DNA of 64,000 nucleotides from an uncultured Selenomonadales bacterium (GTDB lineage: Bacteria; Bacillota; Negativicutes; Selenomonadales; Selenomonadaceae): the NCBI GenBank assembly GCA_946408355.1, contig CAMJRX010000009.1, forward strand, positions 1 through 64,000. The letters run 5' to 3'. Of the stretch, positions 8,147 to 17,751 are shown in pieces. The position numbers and the translations under genes are program-made. Below the pieces are notes generated by a model that was not told the DNA's origin, did no database searches, and worked only from the letters and a program-made list of their open reading frames with translations. How positions within the stretch are numbered: the stretch's first letter is position 1; the number at the start of each line of letters is the position of its first letter.

Positions 8147-10171
8147 ATGCAAAAGTTTCGACGGTTTTTCATGTTGGCAATTTTTTTGATAGCGGCGTTA
8201 ACAGCAACGGCTTGCGGCGACGACACTCCTAAAGGCGCAACTCAAACTAAATCTGCTAAGACCGCGAATTTTACCGACACTTACAAAGCTGAAGACACGT
8301 GGTTGATTCAATGGTACTTGTGCGGCACGGATTTAGAAACCGGTAACGGCGCGGCATCTGCTGACTTACAGGAGCTGTTGGAAGTTAAACTCCCCGCCAA
8401 CGTTAAAATTTTGATTCAGACGGGCGGAACTAATCAGTGGCAAAATAACGTTGTCTCAAGTTCAGCGGTTGAGCGTTTTATTTACACTTCGGACGGACTT
8501 GAGCGTATTGCGACTTTGCAAGATGCCGACATGGGCGACGTTAACACGCTGGCGGATTTCGTTCGCTTTGGTAAGGAAAATTACACCGCCGACCACAGAG
8601 TTTTTGTATTTTGGGATCATGGCGGCGGCTCGGCTGTCGGTATCTGCTTAGACGAACGGACAGGCAATATGCTAAGCTTAAACGACCTGCGAACCGCGTT
8701 TACTGCCGCTTATGAACCTTCCGCCGATAATCCGCCGTTTGAGCTTATTGGCTTTGATGCTTGCTTAATGGCGACTTATGACACGGTTAACACGCTTGAC
8801 GGCTTAGCGCGCTATGTTACGGCGTCGGAGGAAGTTGAACCTGGTATTGGTTGGAATTACACGGGCTGGGTTGGAGCACTCGCCAAAAATCCCGCTATGG
8901 GCGGAGCGAAACTCGGCAAGGAAATTTGCGATACTTACATGGAGGCTTGCGAAAGTTATTGGGTTGACGACACGGCGACGCTTTCTGTTATAGACTTAGC
9001 TAAGTTGCCGTATCTGCGCAACGCTTATGAATCGTTCGGGCTTGAAGCTTTGCGGGCGGCTCATAAAAATCCGCGCAACTTCTTTGCAAAATTTGGACGC
9101 GGCGCAAAGCAGGCTGAAAATTACGGCGGCAATACGCGACGCACCGGCTATACGAACATGGTTGATATTGTTGACCTCGCAAAAGGCAACAAGGACATTC
9201 TCCCTAACACTTCGGATAAATTAATCAGCGCGGTTGATGACGCTGTTATTTATAAAGTCAACGGCGAATATCGCAATCGCGGCGGCGGCTTGTCGAGTTT
9301 CTATTCTTACAGCGGTGACGAGCAAACTTTAGTTAATTATCTCAATCAAGACGGCGCACCTATTCCGCAAAAACTTTTGTATTACTACCTGATTTACGGC
9401 GAACTTCCTGCAGATGTTGTTCCGCTTTTGGACGACGATTCACTTGTTACGCCTGCACCGACGACGCCTCCGCCCCAACGTCAAGAGATTTTCCAAATTT
9501 CGCAACTGGAAGATTTCACCGTTCAATTAGACAAGGACGGCAATGCATTCGTGCAACTTAATCAGGAGCAAATGGATTTACTCTCAAGCGTTCATTGTCA
9601 GTTGGTTTACATGGATATTGAAGAGGATATAATCCTTTACTTAGGTAGCGACGCCGATATTAGAGCCGATTGGGACACGGGCATTTTTACTGATAATTTT
9701 CGCGGCGTGTGGCCTATGCTTGACGGGCACCCCGTTTACGTCGAAATTACAGAAGAAAACGACGGCTACAATCTCTACTCAATCCCGATTAAACTTAACG
9801 GCGTCGAATGCAATTTGCAAGTTGCCTACGTTTACGCCGAAGAAAAATATTATATTCTCGGCGCACGCAAAGGACTTGACAATCACGGCATGAGTAGCCG
9901 CGAACTTATCAAGCTTAGGGCGGGCGACGAAATTACAACGCTCCATTACGGCATGACGATTTCCGGCGAAGACGAAGATTTTACGCAAGTTGAAGTTGAC
10001 ACATTTACAATCGGCGACAATCCGAAGATTACAGACGAGGAACTTGGCGACGGCAATTACGGCTATTGCTTTGAGTTCATGTCACCGACGGCGGAGGAAA
10101 GCGCGTTGTCTAACTTTATCCTGTTTACAGTTGCTAATGGACAAATTACCACAGACGTTAGTGTACAATAA
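8147..10171 (+). CDS. Clostripain-family (peptidase C11) lipoprotein
   Basis: A 674-aa predicted lipoprotein (signal peptide, lipobox TATAC with Cys23). The C11 domain spans about residues 48-425. It begins with DTWLIQWYLCGTDLE and carries the catalytic His in FVFWDHGGG (His158) and the nucleophile in GFDACLMAT (Cys206), the standard clostripain His-Cys dyad. C11 peptidases are cysteine proteases that usually cleave after basic residues. A Thr/Pro-rich linker near residues 432-445 joins a C-terminal beta-rich domain of unknown function, as in other bacterial C11 lipoproteins. The strong AAAGGAG ribosome site sits 10 bases before the ATG. It probably processes envelope or extracellular proteins; the substrate is not indicated. 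Confidence 0.9.
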   Translation: MQKFRRFFMLAIFLIAALTATACGDDTPKGATQTKSAKTANFTDTYKAEDTWLIQWYLCGTDLETGNGAASADLQELLEVKLPANVKILIQTGGTNQWQNNVVSSSAVERFIYTSDGLERIATLQDADMGDVNTLADFVRFGKENYTADHRVFVFWDHGGGSAVGICLDERTGNMLSLNDLRTAFTAAYEPSADNPPFELIGFDACLMATYDTVNTLDGLARYVTASEEVEPGIGWNYTGWVGALAKNPAMGGAKLGKEICDTYMEACESYWVDDTATLSVIDLAKLPYLRNAYESFGLEALRAAHKNPRNFFAKFGRGAKQAENYGGNTRRTGYTNMVDIVDLAKGNKDILPNTSDKLISAVDDAVIYKVNGEYRNRGGGLSSFYSYSGDEQTLVNYLNQDGAPIPQKLLYYYLIYGELPADVVPLLDDDSLVTPAPTTPPPQRQEIFQISQLEDFTVQLDKDGNAFVQLNQEQMDLLSSVHCQLVYMDIEEDIILYLGSDADIRADWDTGIFTDNFRGVWPMLDGHPVYVEITEENDGYNLYSIPIKLNGVECNLQVAYVYAEEKYYILGARKGLDNHGMSSRELIKLRAGDEITTLHYGMTISGEDEDFTQVEVDTFTIGDNPKITDEELGDGNYGYCFEFMSPTAEESALSNFILFTVANGQITTDVSVQ

Positions 10172-10185
10172 TTGGAGGAATAAAA

Positions 10186-10731
10186 TTGGCTGACGATAAA
10201 AAAATTGACGAAAGCAAAGACAAAGATTTTTCAAAACGGACGAATCAATTAATCGCGTTGACGGCTTTGGTTTTGGCAATCTGCGCGACGTTCGCCTCAC
10301 TGTATGCCGGCGCAAATGCAAGCAAAGGAATTTTGGCGCAGAATCAAGTTTCTGACGGTTGGGCTTACTATCAGGCTAAAGGTATCAGGCAAACGATTTA
10401 CTCCAGTCAACTGGAAATGTTGGAAATTGACCCGCCCTCTAATCCCGATCCTGCCAAGCTTGAGGAGTTGAAAAAAGATTATATTGAGACAATCGAACGC
10501 TACGACAAAGAACGCGACGAAATTAAAGCTGATACTCAAGCTAAGGAAAAAGAGCGCGACCATTTCCTCGAATTAAATAAAGGCTTTGCGGGTTCGTTGA
10601 CGTATTTGCAAATCGCAATCCTTTTAGTCTCGTTGGCGGGGCTTATGAAGCAAATTTATTTTTGGTACGCGGGAATAGCAATCGGTGCGTTCGGAGTATT
10701 TAATTTCGTTCAGGCAATGATGATTGTATGA
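10186..10731 (+). CDS. DUF4337-like membrane protein
   Basis: A 181-aa protein starting at TTG behind a GGAGG. It has a charged N-terminus, one transmembrane segment at about residues 22-44, an amphipathic charged helical region (about 85-125), and two more hydrophobic segments at about 133-180. The motif region around WAYYQAKGIRQTIY after the first transmembrane helix is characteristic of the DUF4337 family, whose function is not known. It begins 14 bases after the clostripain-like gene and its stop overlaps the start of the carboxypeptidase gene, so the three form one operon. Confidence 0.8.
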   Translation: MADDKKIDESKDKDFSKRTNQLIALTALVLAICATFASLYAGANASKGILAQNQVSDGWAYYQAKGIRQTIYSSQLEMLEIDPPSNPDPAKLEELKKDYIETIERYDKERDEIKADTQAKEKERDHFLELNKGFAGSLTYLQIAILLVSLAGLMKQIYFWYAGIAIGAFGVFNFVQAMMIV

Positions 10732-11873
10732 AAAAACTTTTTACAACAATAATTTTTTGCGTCGTCTTAGCAATGGATTCGTTTGCAATGGCGGCGGAAG
10801 AGCCGAAAATTTTAGCGGATTCGGCGATATTAATTGAGGCGACGACGGGGCGAATTATCTGGGAAAAAAACGCTGACCTTCGACACGAGCCGGCTAGTAT
10901 GACAAAAATGTTGACGTGTGTTTTAGCTTTGGAGAAACTTAATCCGCCCGATGAAGTTTACATGAACCAAGCGGCAGTCGCGACGGAAGATAATACGTTG
11001 AACTGGACGTCACTGGATTCTATATCTGCGCGAGATATGATAACTGCTGTCATGCTCGTTTCGGAAAATGGCGGCGCATTGGCTCTTGCGCAAACTATCG
11101 CGGGCAGTGAATTGGAATTCGCCGAAATGATGAATGACAAGGCTAAATTAATCGGTTGCAAAGATTCGCACTTCGCTAATCCAAACGGTTTGCCCAATCC
11201 GAATCATTACTCGACGGCGGCGGATATGGCACGCATTGCGGTTTACTGCATGAAAAATCCTGCCTTCCGCGAAATCGTCAACACGCGGCGCACTTCGATT
11301 CACTGGATTTATCCAAAAGAAAAATGGTCGGAGCTTAATAATACCAACGAGCTTTTGGGCAAGTACAAGGGCGCGAACGGCATTAAAACCGGTTGGACAC
11401 GTGCGGCGGGCGGTTGCTTAGCGGCTAGTGCTAAACGCGGCGAAATTGAGCTTATCGCGATTGTAATGAATTCGCCTGACCAAGATACGCGCTTTGACGA
11501 CGCGGCTAATCTTTTGAATTACGGCTTTGAGCGCGTCCGCATGGTTAACGGCATTAATAAGGAACGTTTGGAGAAAAGAGTTTTCGTTAGCGGCGGCAAA
11601 AAACCTACTCTGCGCGTCGCGCCTAAAGAGAATTTAGATTTTCCGCTAATGGCGGGCGAAGACTCCAAACTTTTAAAAGTTACTTACGACTTGCCGAAAA
11701 TCGTCGACGTGGGCAAGGGCATTGACAAGGGACAAGTTCTCGGCGAAGCTGTTCTGCGCTACGACGGCAAACCCGTTGCGAGAGTTCCGCTCGTCGCCCG
11801 CAGTCATGTCGACGCAGGGTTTAGCTTAGGTTCGTTATTAGTGAGTATTATTGAGCCTTTCCTTAGCAAATAA
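10728..11873 (+). CDS. D-alanyl-D-alanine carboxypeptidase (peptidase S11, DacA/DacF type)
   Basis: A 381-aa penicillin-binding protein with a signal peptide cleaved near AMA-AEE (residue 22). It has the active-site SxxK motif as SMTK (Ser57, Lys60), the second motif as SEN rather than the usual SGN, and the KTG triad in GIKTGWT near residue 223. A C-terminal beta domain follows, then a hydrophobic tail that could anchor it to the membrane. The enzyme trims the terminal D-Ala from peptidoglycan pentapeptides. Its ATG overlaps the preceding stop (ATGA), showing translational coupling. Confidence 0.93.
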   Translation: MKKLFTTIIFCVVLAMDSFAMAAEEPKILADSAILIEATTGRIIWEKNADLRHEPASMTKMLTCVLALEKLNPPDEVYMNQAAVATEDNTLNWTSLDSISARDMITAVMLVSENGGALALAQTIAGSELEFAEMMNDKAKLIGCKDSHFANPNGLPNPNHYSTAADMARIAVYCMKNPAFREIVNTRRTSIHWIYPKEKWSELNNTNELLGKYKGANGIKTGWTRAAGGCLAASAKRGEIELIAIVMNSPDQDTRFDDAANLLNYGFERVRMVNGINKERLEKRVFVSGGKKPTLRVAPKENLDFPLMAGEDSKLLKVTYDLPKIVDVGKGIDKGQVLGEAVLRYDGKPVARVPLVARSHVDAGFSLGSLLVSIIEPFLSK

Positions 11874-11890
11874 GAATTTTAATCAGGTAG

Positions 11891-12028
11891 TTTTACTTCT
11901 ATTTTCGTAAGGAGTAAAATCATTTTTGTTATATCTGCGACTCAAGCCAATTGTTTTTCAGTTAAATATCTCTTTATAGAAAAAACCTCCATAGTAATTA
12001 TTTTACCGCAGGAGGCTTTTCTTTTTTT
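11891..12028. terminator. Convergent-gene intergenic region with two terminator-like hairpins
   Basis: The gap lies between two convergent genes. TTTTACT (11891-11897) pairs with AGTAAAA (11913-11919), followed by CATTTTTG, a likely terminator for the carboxypeptidase operon. AAAACCTCC ending at 11990 pairs with GGAGG-C-TTTT at 12011-12020 followed by CTTTTTTT, usable in either direction. No gene is seen in the 202-base gap. Confidence 0.5.
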
Positions 12029-12075
12029 GCACTTATTTCTGACTTCTATCCAAATTAACGGGCGGTCTTTTGTTT

Positions 12076-14586
12076 TTAATGATTAAGCAACGCTCGGAAC
12101 TCCGTATCAAAATTTTTAGCGTCGTTATGATTGTAAAACGGCAAGCCCCAAATTTTATAATCGCCGTCGTCGACAAGAACTTTCGACTTTAATTCAAGCA
12201 AAAATTTTTCTTTCCACGAATCATTTGCCGCTAAGTGTTCGCCCTTAGGTTCGATAAAAATTTGAAACTGTTCAAAGCTCGTAGAATTTTCTTTTCGCAA
12301 GAACAACACATAATCCGGTTCAAAGCGTGCGCCGTCGTCAAACGAAAATATTTTAAACTCGCGCTCGTTGCGAATCAAATAAATTTTGCTGTAAATTTTC
12401 TTAAGCTCGTCGATACGCGCTTTGAAATACGCGACGAACGATTTCTCCTCCGACGTGCCAAAATTGTCGTTGTAAGCAAACCAATCTTCCGCCGCCAAAT
12501 TAATATCATCTTGAGATTCACCGATGCCGCCTTCGCGCACTTCCGAATAGTTTACAACTTTATTGTGGAAAATTTTGTTTATGTTCTGCGGATTAAATTC
12601 CGTCGTGCCGCGATAAATTTTTACGGGCTTATCAAGTTCTATTGCAATTTTACCCAACACGTCGAAAGCGGCGGCGTATAAAGTTTCAACGCTCGGTTCA
12701 GGCTCGTTGCTCGTAATGTCAATGCCAATGTCGCCAAGATATTCCGCGTCGGTGATAAATTGCCGCGTCGATTTCAAATTCTTAAAGCGTGTCTTCAACT
12801 TAGCGAACTCGTAAATCGGAAATTTCATCAGGGCTTTGTGAACGATTGCATAATTTTTCGCGGCGATTTCTCCAAGCGTCTTGTGCCTCAAATAAAATTT
12901 ATCTGCGCGGCTCTCGAAATTTTCCGCCATAACTTTATCACGGCCAACTTTGCCGATAAGCCGCTCGAAACGGTAAAACTTTTCGGGAATGATTTCGCGG
13001 AACTCTTGATTAACTTCCTCTCTGGCGTTTAGGAAAATCACGCCGTGTTGATAAAGTTCGTCGCGCTTAAAACTTTCCTTGAGCTTGTACTCGCAACGCA
13101 CAACTTTTTTATTCGCGCCCATTCCGATTTTACGCAAGGCATTATGCAAATCATTAATATAACGGCGGTCGTTTTGACAATGATAATACAGCGTCTCACA
13201 TACGCGCAAATCCTCTTCGGCGGCTCGGTCGTATTTGCGTTGGAATTTTGGTTGCTCGTCGTTAATTTGGAACGGACAATATCTCGCGCCGCGCCCGATA
13301 AGTTGCGCCTCTGTAATGGTGTCGTTGCTCGACCGCGTTTCATAAAGCCGCACAATGTCAAACAAATTCAAAACGTCCCAGCCCTCGTCCAGCTTTTTAA
13401 CCTCGAACACCGCACGATATGGATTGCTCGAATCTTCCAACGTGTTGAGCAAAATTTGATTCTTTTCGGCGTCCTTGTCGTCATTCGCCGATATGCAACG
13501 CTCTGCAGAAAATTCATCGCGCAATTCGGCGGCTAGCCCGTCAAATGTAATTCCCTTGCTTGCAAAATATTCAAACGCTCGCCGAATAATTTCATCAGAA
13601 TTTTTTTCGGACAACGCTCGCAAATCTTCGCCGCGCAGATTTTTTACCCGCTCGATAAAATTTTTCATAAAAGATTCGCTGTCTTTGATTTTTGCCGCCT
13701 TGAATAAAATTACTGGCTTAATGCTCAATCGGTGCTCTTGGAAAATTTTTAAGCGGTATTGGCTCAACACAAGCGCGAAAAATATTCTGTCGTCAAGCTC
13801 GGCTCGCAACGTCATAATCTCTTTTGAATAGCCGTCGTTATAAAATTCTACAAGCGGATAATTGAAGACAATCAGCGGCTCATATTTCTTTTTGATTGAC
13901 GGGTTGTCAAGGTCGCACGTCGCTGTAAATTCCAACAGAACATTAGCGGAATTCATGCCGAAAATTTTTTCTACGGTATCTTCCCACGTCTCGCGGTGCT
14001 CCTCTTCCGTCGCTGAAAGTTTTTTCTTAGTGACAACGTTCAAATGGTGCGCCTCGTCCGAAATTAAAACAACTTCGCGCTCGGTAAAGTCTTCGGGCGT
14101 CATTCCATTTTCCTTTGCAAAGTTCATCGTCATATGCAAGCCTTGCGTCGTCGAAAAGCAAATATTTATCGCGTCGTCGTCAGCGTATTGAAAATTTTCT
14201 ACCTCGTTGATTCGCACGCGCTCGCCGTCTAAAATTATTTCGTCGGCAAAAAGATATTTCGTCGACTGCGGATTTAAAAAATTTTCCCGCGTCTTGTCCA
14301 CGATATTTGTTAGGTTAACGAAGAATAAAAAATTTCGATAACCGCGCTTGTACAGATAAAGAATCAGCCCCGCCATTATTAAAGTCTTGCCGCTGCCCGT
14401 CGCCATATGGAATAAAATTTGCGTAGGTTGAGGGCAGGTCTCGCTTTCAAAGTGCGTGATAAAATTTTCAAACGCCTCGCGCTGATACGGGCGCAACTCA
14501 AAATTCAAATTCGCCGCAATGTATTTGGGCACGGGCTTAATAATTTTGTCCTCGCGCCTTACGTCCATTTTATCGTAAAGATACAC
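12076..14586 (-). CDS. Type III restriction endonuclease, Res subunit
   Basis: An 836-aa helicase-nuclease. The DEAD-like ATPase has Walker A MATGSGKT (residues 61-68) and DEAH (177-180), a helicase C-terminal half containing QLIGRGARYCPF, and a C-terminal PD-(D/E)xK nuclease formed by EPDYVLFL and IFIEPKGE (Asp758, Glu779, Lys781). This is the layout of type III Res subunits, which translocate or slide on DNA after site recognition by Mod and cut when two head-to-head complexes meet. The GTG at 14586 is preferred over the ATG at 14568 because GGAAG lies just upstream at the end of mod. It follows mod by 6 bases, so the pair is one minus-strand operon, opposite in direction to the flanking genes. 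Confidence 0.9.
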   Translation of the reverse strand: MYLYDKMDVRREDKIIKPVPKYIAANLNFELRPYQREAFENFITHFESETCPQPTQILFHMATGSGKTLIMAGLILYLYKRGYRNFLFFVNLTNIVDKTRENFLNPQSTKYLFADEIILDGERVRINEVENFQYADDDAINICFSTTQGLHMTMNFAKENGMTPEDFTEREVVLISDEAHHLNVVTKKKLSATEEEHRETWEDTVEKIFGMNSANVLLEFTATCDLDNPSIKKKYEPLIVFNYPLVEFYNDGYSKEIMTLRAELDDRIFFALVLSQYRLKIFQEHRLSIKPVILFKAAKIKDSESFMKNFIERVKNLRGEDLRALSEKNSDEIIRRAFEYFASKGITFDGLAAELRDEFSAERCISANDDKDAEKNQILLNTLEDSSNPYRAVFEVKKLDEGWDVLNLFDIVRLYETRSSNDTITEAQLIGRGARYCPFQINDEQPKFQRKYDRAAEEDLRVCETLYYHCQNDRRYINDLHNALRKIGMGANKKVVRCEYKLKESFKRDELYQHGVIFLNAREEVNQEFREIIPEKFYRFERLIGKVGRDKVMAENFESRADKFYLRHKTLGEIAAKNYAIVHKALMKFPIYEFAKLKTRFKNLKSTRQFITDAEYLGDIGIDITSNEPEPSVETLYAAAFDVLGKIAIELDKPVKIYRGTTEFNPQNINKIFHNKVVNYSEVREGGIGESQDDINLAAEDWFAYNDNFGTSEEKSFVAYFKARIDELKKIYSKIYLIRNEREFKIFSFDDGARFEPDYVLFLRKENSTSFEQFQIFIEPKGEHLAANDSWKEKFLLELKSKVLVDDGDYKIWGLPFYNHNDAKNFDTEFRALLNH

Positions 14587-14592
14587 CGCTCA

Positions 14593-16446
14593 TCACTTCC
14601 CATAAAAACTGCGCGTGAATTTTTTATCGACGTCGCTTATCGCAAATTCCTCGTCATCAAGGTCGCACAAATTCACGTACAGCAAATTTTTATCCAGCAA
14701 CTCAAGCAAGAAACGTTTTTGATTTTCTATCGTCAACGCGGAAAAATCTTTAATATTTTCCTTAATCTGCGCGGGGTCGACTTTGTGACTGATAAAGCCC
14801 GTCGAAATAATTTTCTTGCGCAGGTCGTCAAGCGTCGCCGAATCTGTCGCCTTTTCGATTTCGTCTACAAAATTTTGATTCAGCTTGGCAAGTTCACAGT
14901 ACACGAACGAGCCGCCGCCTTTCCAACCGATTTTTTCCGATATGCCGCCGCGTTCCCCGCCGATTACTTTTTTTAACCGCTCAACCGTCAACGTCTCGAT
15001 ATAATCCATTTGCTCAATGCCAATATATCGCCGCTCCATTTTGTGCGCAACCGCCGCCGTCGTGCCGCTGCCAACGTGATAATCCATTACCAAATCGCCC
15101 GCCCGCGTCGCCAATGTCAATATCCGCTCAAGCAAGCGTTCCGGCTTCGGCGTCCCAAAAAGTAAATTAAGCTCCCGCATTTCCCGCTTGCCGTCTTGAT
15201 TATCGCCAACTTCGTCACGTTTCCAAATTGTCGTTGGAACAAAGCCGTCTTTTACTTCCGATAAAAATTTTTTATAACGCGGTACGTTTTTTCCGTCTTC
15301 GCCAAACCAAATTCGATTATCGCGTTCAAGTTCCGTTAATGATTCATGCGAAAACGCAGAAAATCTTCCTAACGGCGGCGACCACTTTACGCCATTTGAA
15401 AAAATATGTTCAAAGTTTGAATCCGTTCCGCTTTTTGCTTGCAAAGGTAACGACTGCCATGCACCACGCGGGTCATTATCTGGATTGGAATAATTGCTTT
15501 CACTTTCTTTAGAGCGTGGCAAAAGATTAGGACGCCAAATTGATTTATCCTTCGCGTAAACCAAAATAAAATCGTGATTATCAGAGAACCATTGCGCGTC
15601 GTTACTGCGCGTATGTTTTTTTTGCCAAATAACGGTAGCGACGAAATTATCACGCCCAAAAATTTCATCGGCGAGAACTTTCAAGTAATGCCCTTCGTCG
15701 TCGTCAATGGAAATCCAAATGGAGCCGTCGGGCTTAAGAAGTTCGCGGGCGAGCGTTAAACGATTTTTCATAAAAGTAAGCCAGGTTGAGTGTCTAAACT
15801 TATCGTTATAGCCGAAACTGTCGGAGCCGGTATTAAAAGGCGGGTCGATATAAATGCATTTGACTTTAGCGGCGAAAACTTTTTTAAAGGAGGCGAGCGC
15901 GAGCAAATTATTGCCCTTGATGATTAAATTGTCGTCGGAAAAATTATCAGCGGGCTTTGCGCCGTCGGCAGAGTAGCGCATTGCCTTGACGAAAACTTTT
16001 GGCGCGAGCAAACGGTCAACTTCGTCGCGGGCAAGTGTCGTGTTGTAAAAAATTTCGTCGCGCTTTTGGTCGTCTTTAGTCTGCCCGCCTTCAAGCACGC
16101 AATCTTTGTAGGGAAAAACGAGCGCGATTTTATCAGAGGCGGAAATAAAATTATCGTGTTCGTCGACAAGCCCGATTTTATTTGCAAAGCGGGTGTAGCT
16201 GTCGGGCAAGAATTGTCGGTTGTTAATCGTCCAGGCGAATTTAATTTTGTCGAAGACTTTAACGCCAGCCGCGTCGGAGAAAAATTTATCGGCAATATCA
16301 TTTTCGGACAAGAGCAGTTGCAAAAGTTTTTCGTCCAAGTTCATAGCCGCCTCGTAAACGGCATTGCGCAAAAAAGTTCCGTCGTCGGCAACAAATCTTT
16401 TATCGCGTTTCAAAACGTCAATCAGTCTGTCGAAGAAAATTCTCAC
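14593..16446 (-). CDS. Type III restriction-modification DNA methyltransferase, Mod subunit
   Basis: A 617-aa beta-class N6-adenine methyltransferase. The catalytic motif IV is IDPPFNTG (DPPF, residues 201-204). The AdoMet motif I is DYHVGSGTT (about 455-463), downstream of motif IV as in beta-class enzymes, and the region between them is the target-recognition domain. The GTG start is fixed by GGAGG 8 bases upstream; an ATG between them runs into a stop after two codons. Mod both methylates the host sites and gives Res its specificity. No simple-sequence repeat of the kind that makes many type III mod genes phase-variable is seen in it. Confidence 0.92.
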   Translation of the reverse strand: MRIFFDRLIDVLKRDKRFVADDGTFLRNAVYEAAMNLDEKLLQLLLSENDIADKFFSDAAGVKVFDKIKFAWTINNRQFLPDSYTRFANKIGLVDEHDNFISASDKIALVFPYKDCVLEGGQTKDDQKRDEIFYNTTLARDEVDRLLAPKVFVKAMRYSADGAKPADNFSDDNLIIKGNNLLALASFKKVFAAKVKCIYIDPPFNTGSDSFGYNDKFRHSTWLTFMKNRLTLARELLKPDGSIWISIDDDEGHYLKVLADEIFGRDNFVATVIWQKKHTRSNDAQWFSDNHDFILVYAKDKSIWRPNLLPRSKESESNYSNPDNDPRGAWQSLPLQAKSGTDSNFEHIFSNGVKWSPPLGRFSAFSHESLTELERDNRIWFGEDGKNVPRYKKFLSEVKDGFVPTTIWKRDEVGDNQDGKREMRELNLLFGTPKPERLLERILTLATRAGDLVMDYHVGSGTTAAVAHKMERRYIGIEQMDYIETLTVERLKKVIGGERGGISEKIGWKGGGSFVYCELAKLNQNFVDEIEKATDSATLDDLRKKIISTGFISHKVDPAQIKENIKDFSALTIENQKRFLLELLDKNLLYVNLCDLDDEEFAISDVDKKFTRSFYGK

Positions 16447-16614
16447 GTCATTTGCCTCCCAAATTTTTTGAAAGCAAATTCGATTTTGAAGGGGAAAAAT
16501 CCTTGCACGTAATGAAATAAAAAAATTTTGTCGTAAACGTGGCGTCGTTACTTATCAGCTTGTCAAGAAAAGTGCGCCTTTACAAGTCAAAGAATCATTG
16601 ATAAAATTTATCGC

Positions 16615-17403
16615 ATGAAAAACAGGATAAAAAATTTCGACGCTGCGCCATTTGACTTGACAAAATTGTTTGATTCGGTACAATCATTGCACTTGACTAA
16701 TTCGGCGCGAGAAAAGCTCGTAGTGATTTTGGGAGCAACGTCGACGGGCAAAAGTTCATTGGCATTGACGCTTGCAGAAAAATTCGGGACGGAAATAATT
16801 TCGGCGGACTCAATGGCGGTCTATAAAAATTTCAACGTGGGGACAGCCAAGCCGACGCAAGCAGAATTGGAGTGCGTGCCACATCACTTGATAAATATAT
16901 TAAACGCGGAAGAAAAATTTAGCGTCGGGGAATTCGTTAGACGGGCGCGACCGATAATTTCCAAACTGAATCTGCGCGGGAAAATTCCAATCGTGGCGGG
17001 CGGCACGGGACTTTATATTCAAGCCCTCGTCGAAGGTTACGAATTGAGCGCAGGCAAAAGTTTAATCAGTCACTACAAGCAGACGGGTGAATTGATTTAC
17101 GAGGCATTGATTTACGGATTGACAAGCGACCGCGCAGAGCTTTACGACAGAATAAATCAGCGGACGGAAAAAATGTTTGTTGACGGCTTGATTGACGAGG
17201 TAAAAAATTTATTAGCAAGCGGCACAAGTTCAAACGCTCAAGCAATGCTCGGTATCGGATATAAAGAGGTAGTCGAATATCTTCAGGGCGGCGCAACGCT
17301 CGAAGAAACAATTTCAAAAATCGCTCAAGCCACAAGAAATTTCGCCAAACGCCAGCTCACGTGGTACCGGCGGATGAAATATATAACGTGGTTGAAAATT
17401 TAA
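16615..17403 (+). CDS. miaA: tRNA dimethylallyltransferase (MiaA), internally shortened
   Basis: Adds a dimethylallyl group to A37 of tRNAs reading UNN codons. Visible motifs are the P-loop GATSTGKSS, SADSMAVYKNFNVGTAKP (catalytic Asp), PHHLI, VAGGTGLYIQ, INQRTEKM and the C-terminal AMLGIGYKE and FAKRQLTWYRR. At 262 aa it is short. About 55 residues normally found between GYxx and the GK.(I/M)S.H segment are absent, including the DP..A..I...(N/D).RR.IRALE block. The first ~33 residues before the P-loop region are unusually long and no ribosome site precedes the ATG at 16615, so the true start may be the TTG at 16693. hfq follows after 25 bases, the classic miaA-hfq arrangement. Confidence 0.88.
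   Translation: MKNRIKNFDAAPFDLTKLFDSVQSLHLTNSAREKLVVILGATSTGKSSLALTLAEKFGTEIISADSMAVYKNFNVGTAKPTQAELECVPHHLINILNAEEKFSVGEFVRRARPIISKLNLRGKIPIVAGGTGLYIQALVEGYELSAGKSLISHYKQTGELIYEALIYGLTSDRAELYDRINQRTEKMFVDGLIDEVKNLLASGTSSNAQAMLGIGYKEVVEYLQGGATLEETISKIAQATRNFAKRQLTWYRRMKYITWLKI
16657..16684 (+). promoter_or_regulatory. Promoter-like sequence inside the 5' end of the miaA reading frame
   Basis: TTGACA at 16657-16662, 16-base spacer, TACAAT at 16679-16684. This is close to consensus but lies 42-69 bases inside the longest miaA frame. If active, transcripts would start near 16691 and translation would use a later codon, such as the in-frame TTG at 16693. Confidence 0.45.
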
Positions 17404-17428
17404 TGATTTGCAAAGGAGAGAATGCTAA

Positions 17429-17725
17429 ATGGCAGTAAAATTAATCAATCTGCAGGAAAATTTCTTGAATCAGGCGCGCAAGGAAAATGTCCCCGTGACG
17501 ATTCATCTTGTGAACGGCTTCCAGATTAAGGGCATGATTCGCGGTTTCGACCAGTTCACGGTAGTTATCGACGCAATGGGACGCCAGCAAATGGTCTTCA
17601 AACATGCGATTTCGACAATCACGCCTGCAAGACCGCTGGGCGGAACCAAACCGCAGGAAGAAAAGGAAAAGTCTGAGGAAGTTGCCGCACCTGCTGAGGA
17701 AAAGGCAGAGGTCAAAGCGGAATAA
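17429..17725 (+). CDS. hfq: RNA chaperone Hfq
   Basis: A 98-aa Sm-like protein that forms hexamers and helps small RNAs pair with mRNAs. The Sm1 region ([25 protein letters not shown], residues 7-31) and Sm2 motif FKHAIST (about 57-63) are intact. After residue 70 there is a Glu/Lys/Ala-rich acidic tail rather than the glycine-rich tail of enterobacteria. The start has a clear AAAGGAG site. Downstream of miaA and upstream of dut, all on the same strand with short gaps. Confidence 0.95.
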   Translation: MAVKLINLQENFLNQARKENVPVTIHLVNGFQIKGMIRGFDQFTVVIDAMGRQQMVFKHAISTITPARPLGGTKPQEEKEKSEEVAAPAEEKAEVKAE

Positions 17726-17751
17726 AATTTCTTTTCGGCGAGGCAGATAAA

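Noticed and set aside
11874-12075. A small gene in the gap between the carboxypeptidase and res
   Set aside because: No open frame with a ribosome site; only terminator-like hairpins are present.
12076-16446. Type III restriction-modification genes as part of a larger defence island or recent mobile element
   Set aside because: No integrase, transposase, attachment repeat or other defence gene adjoins them, and base composition looks like the neighbours.
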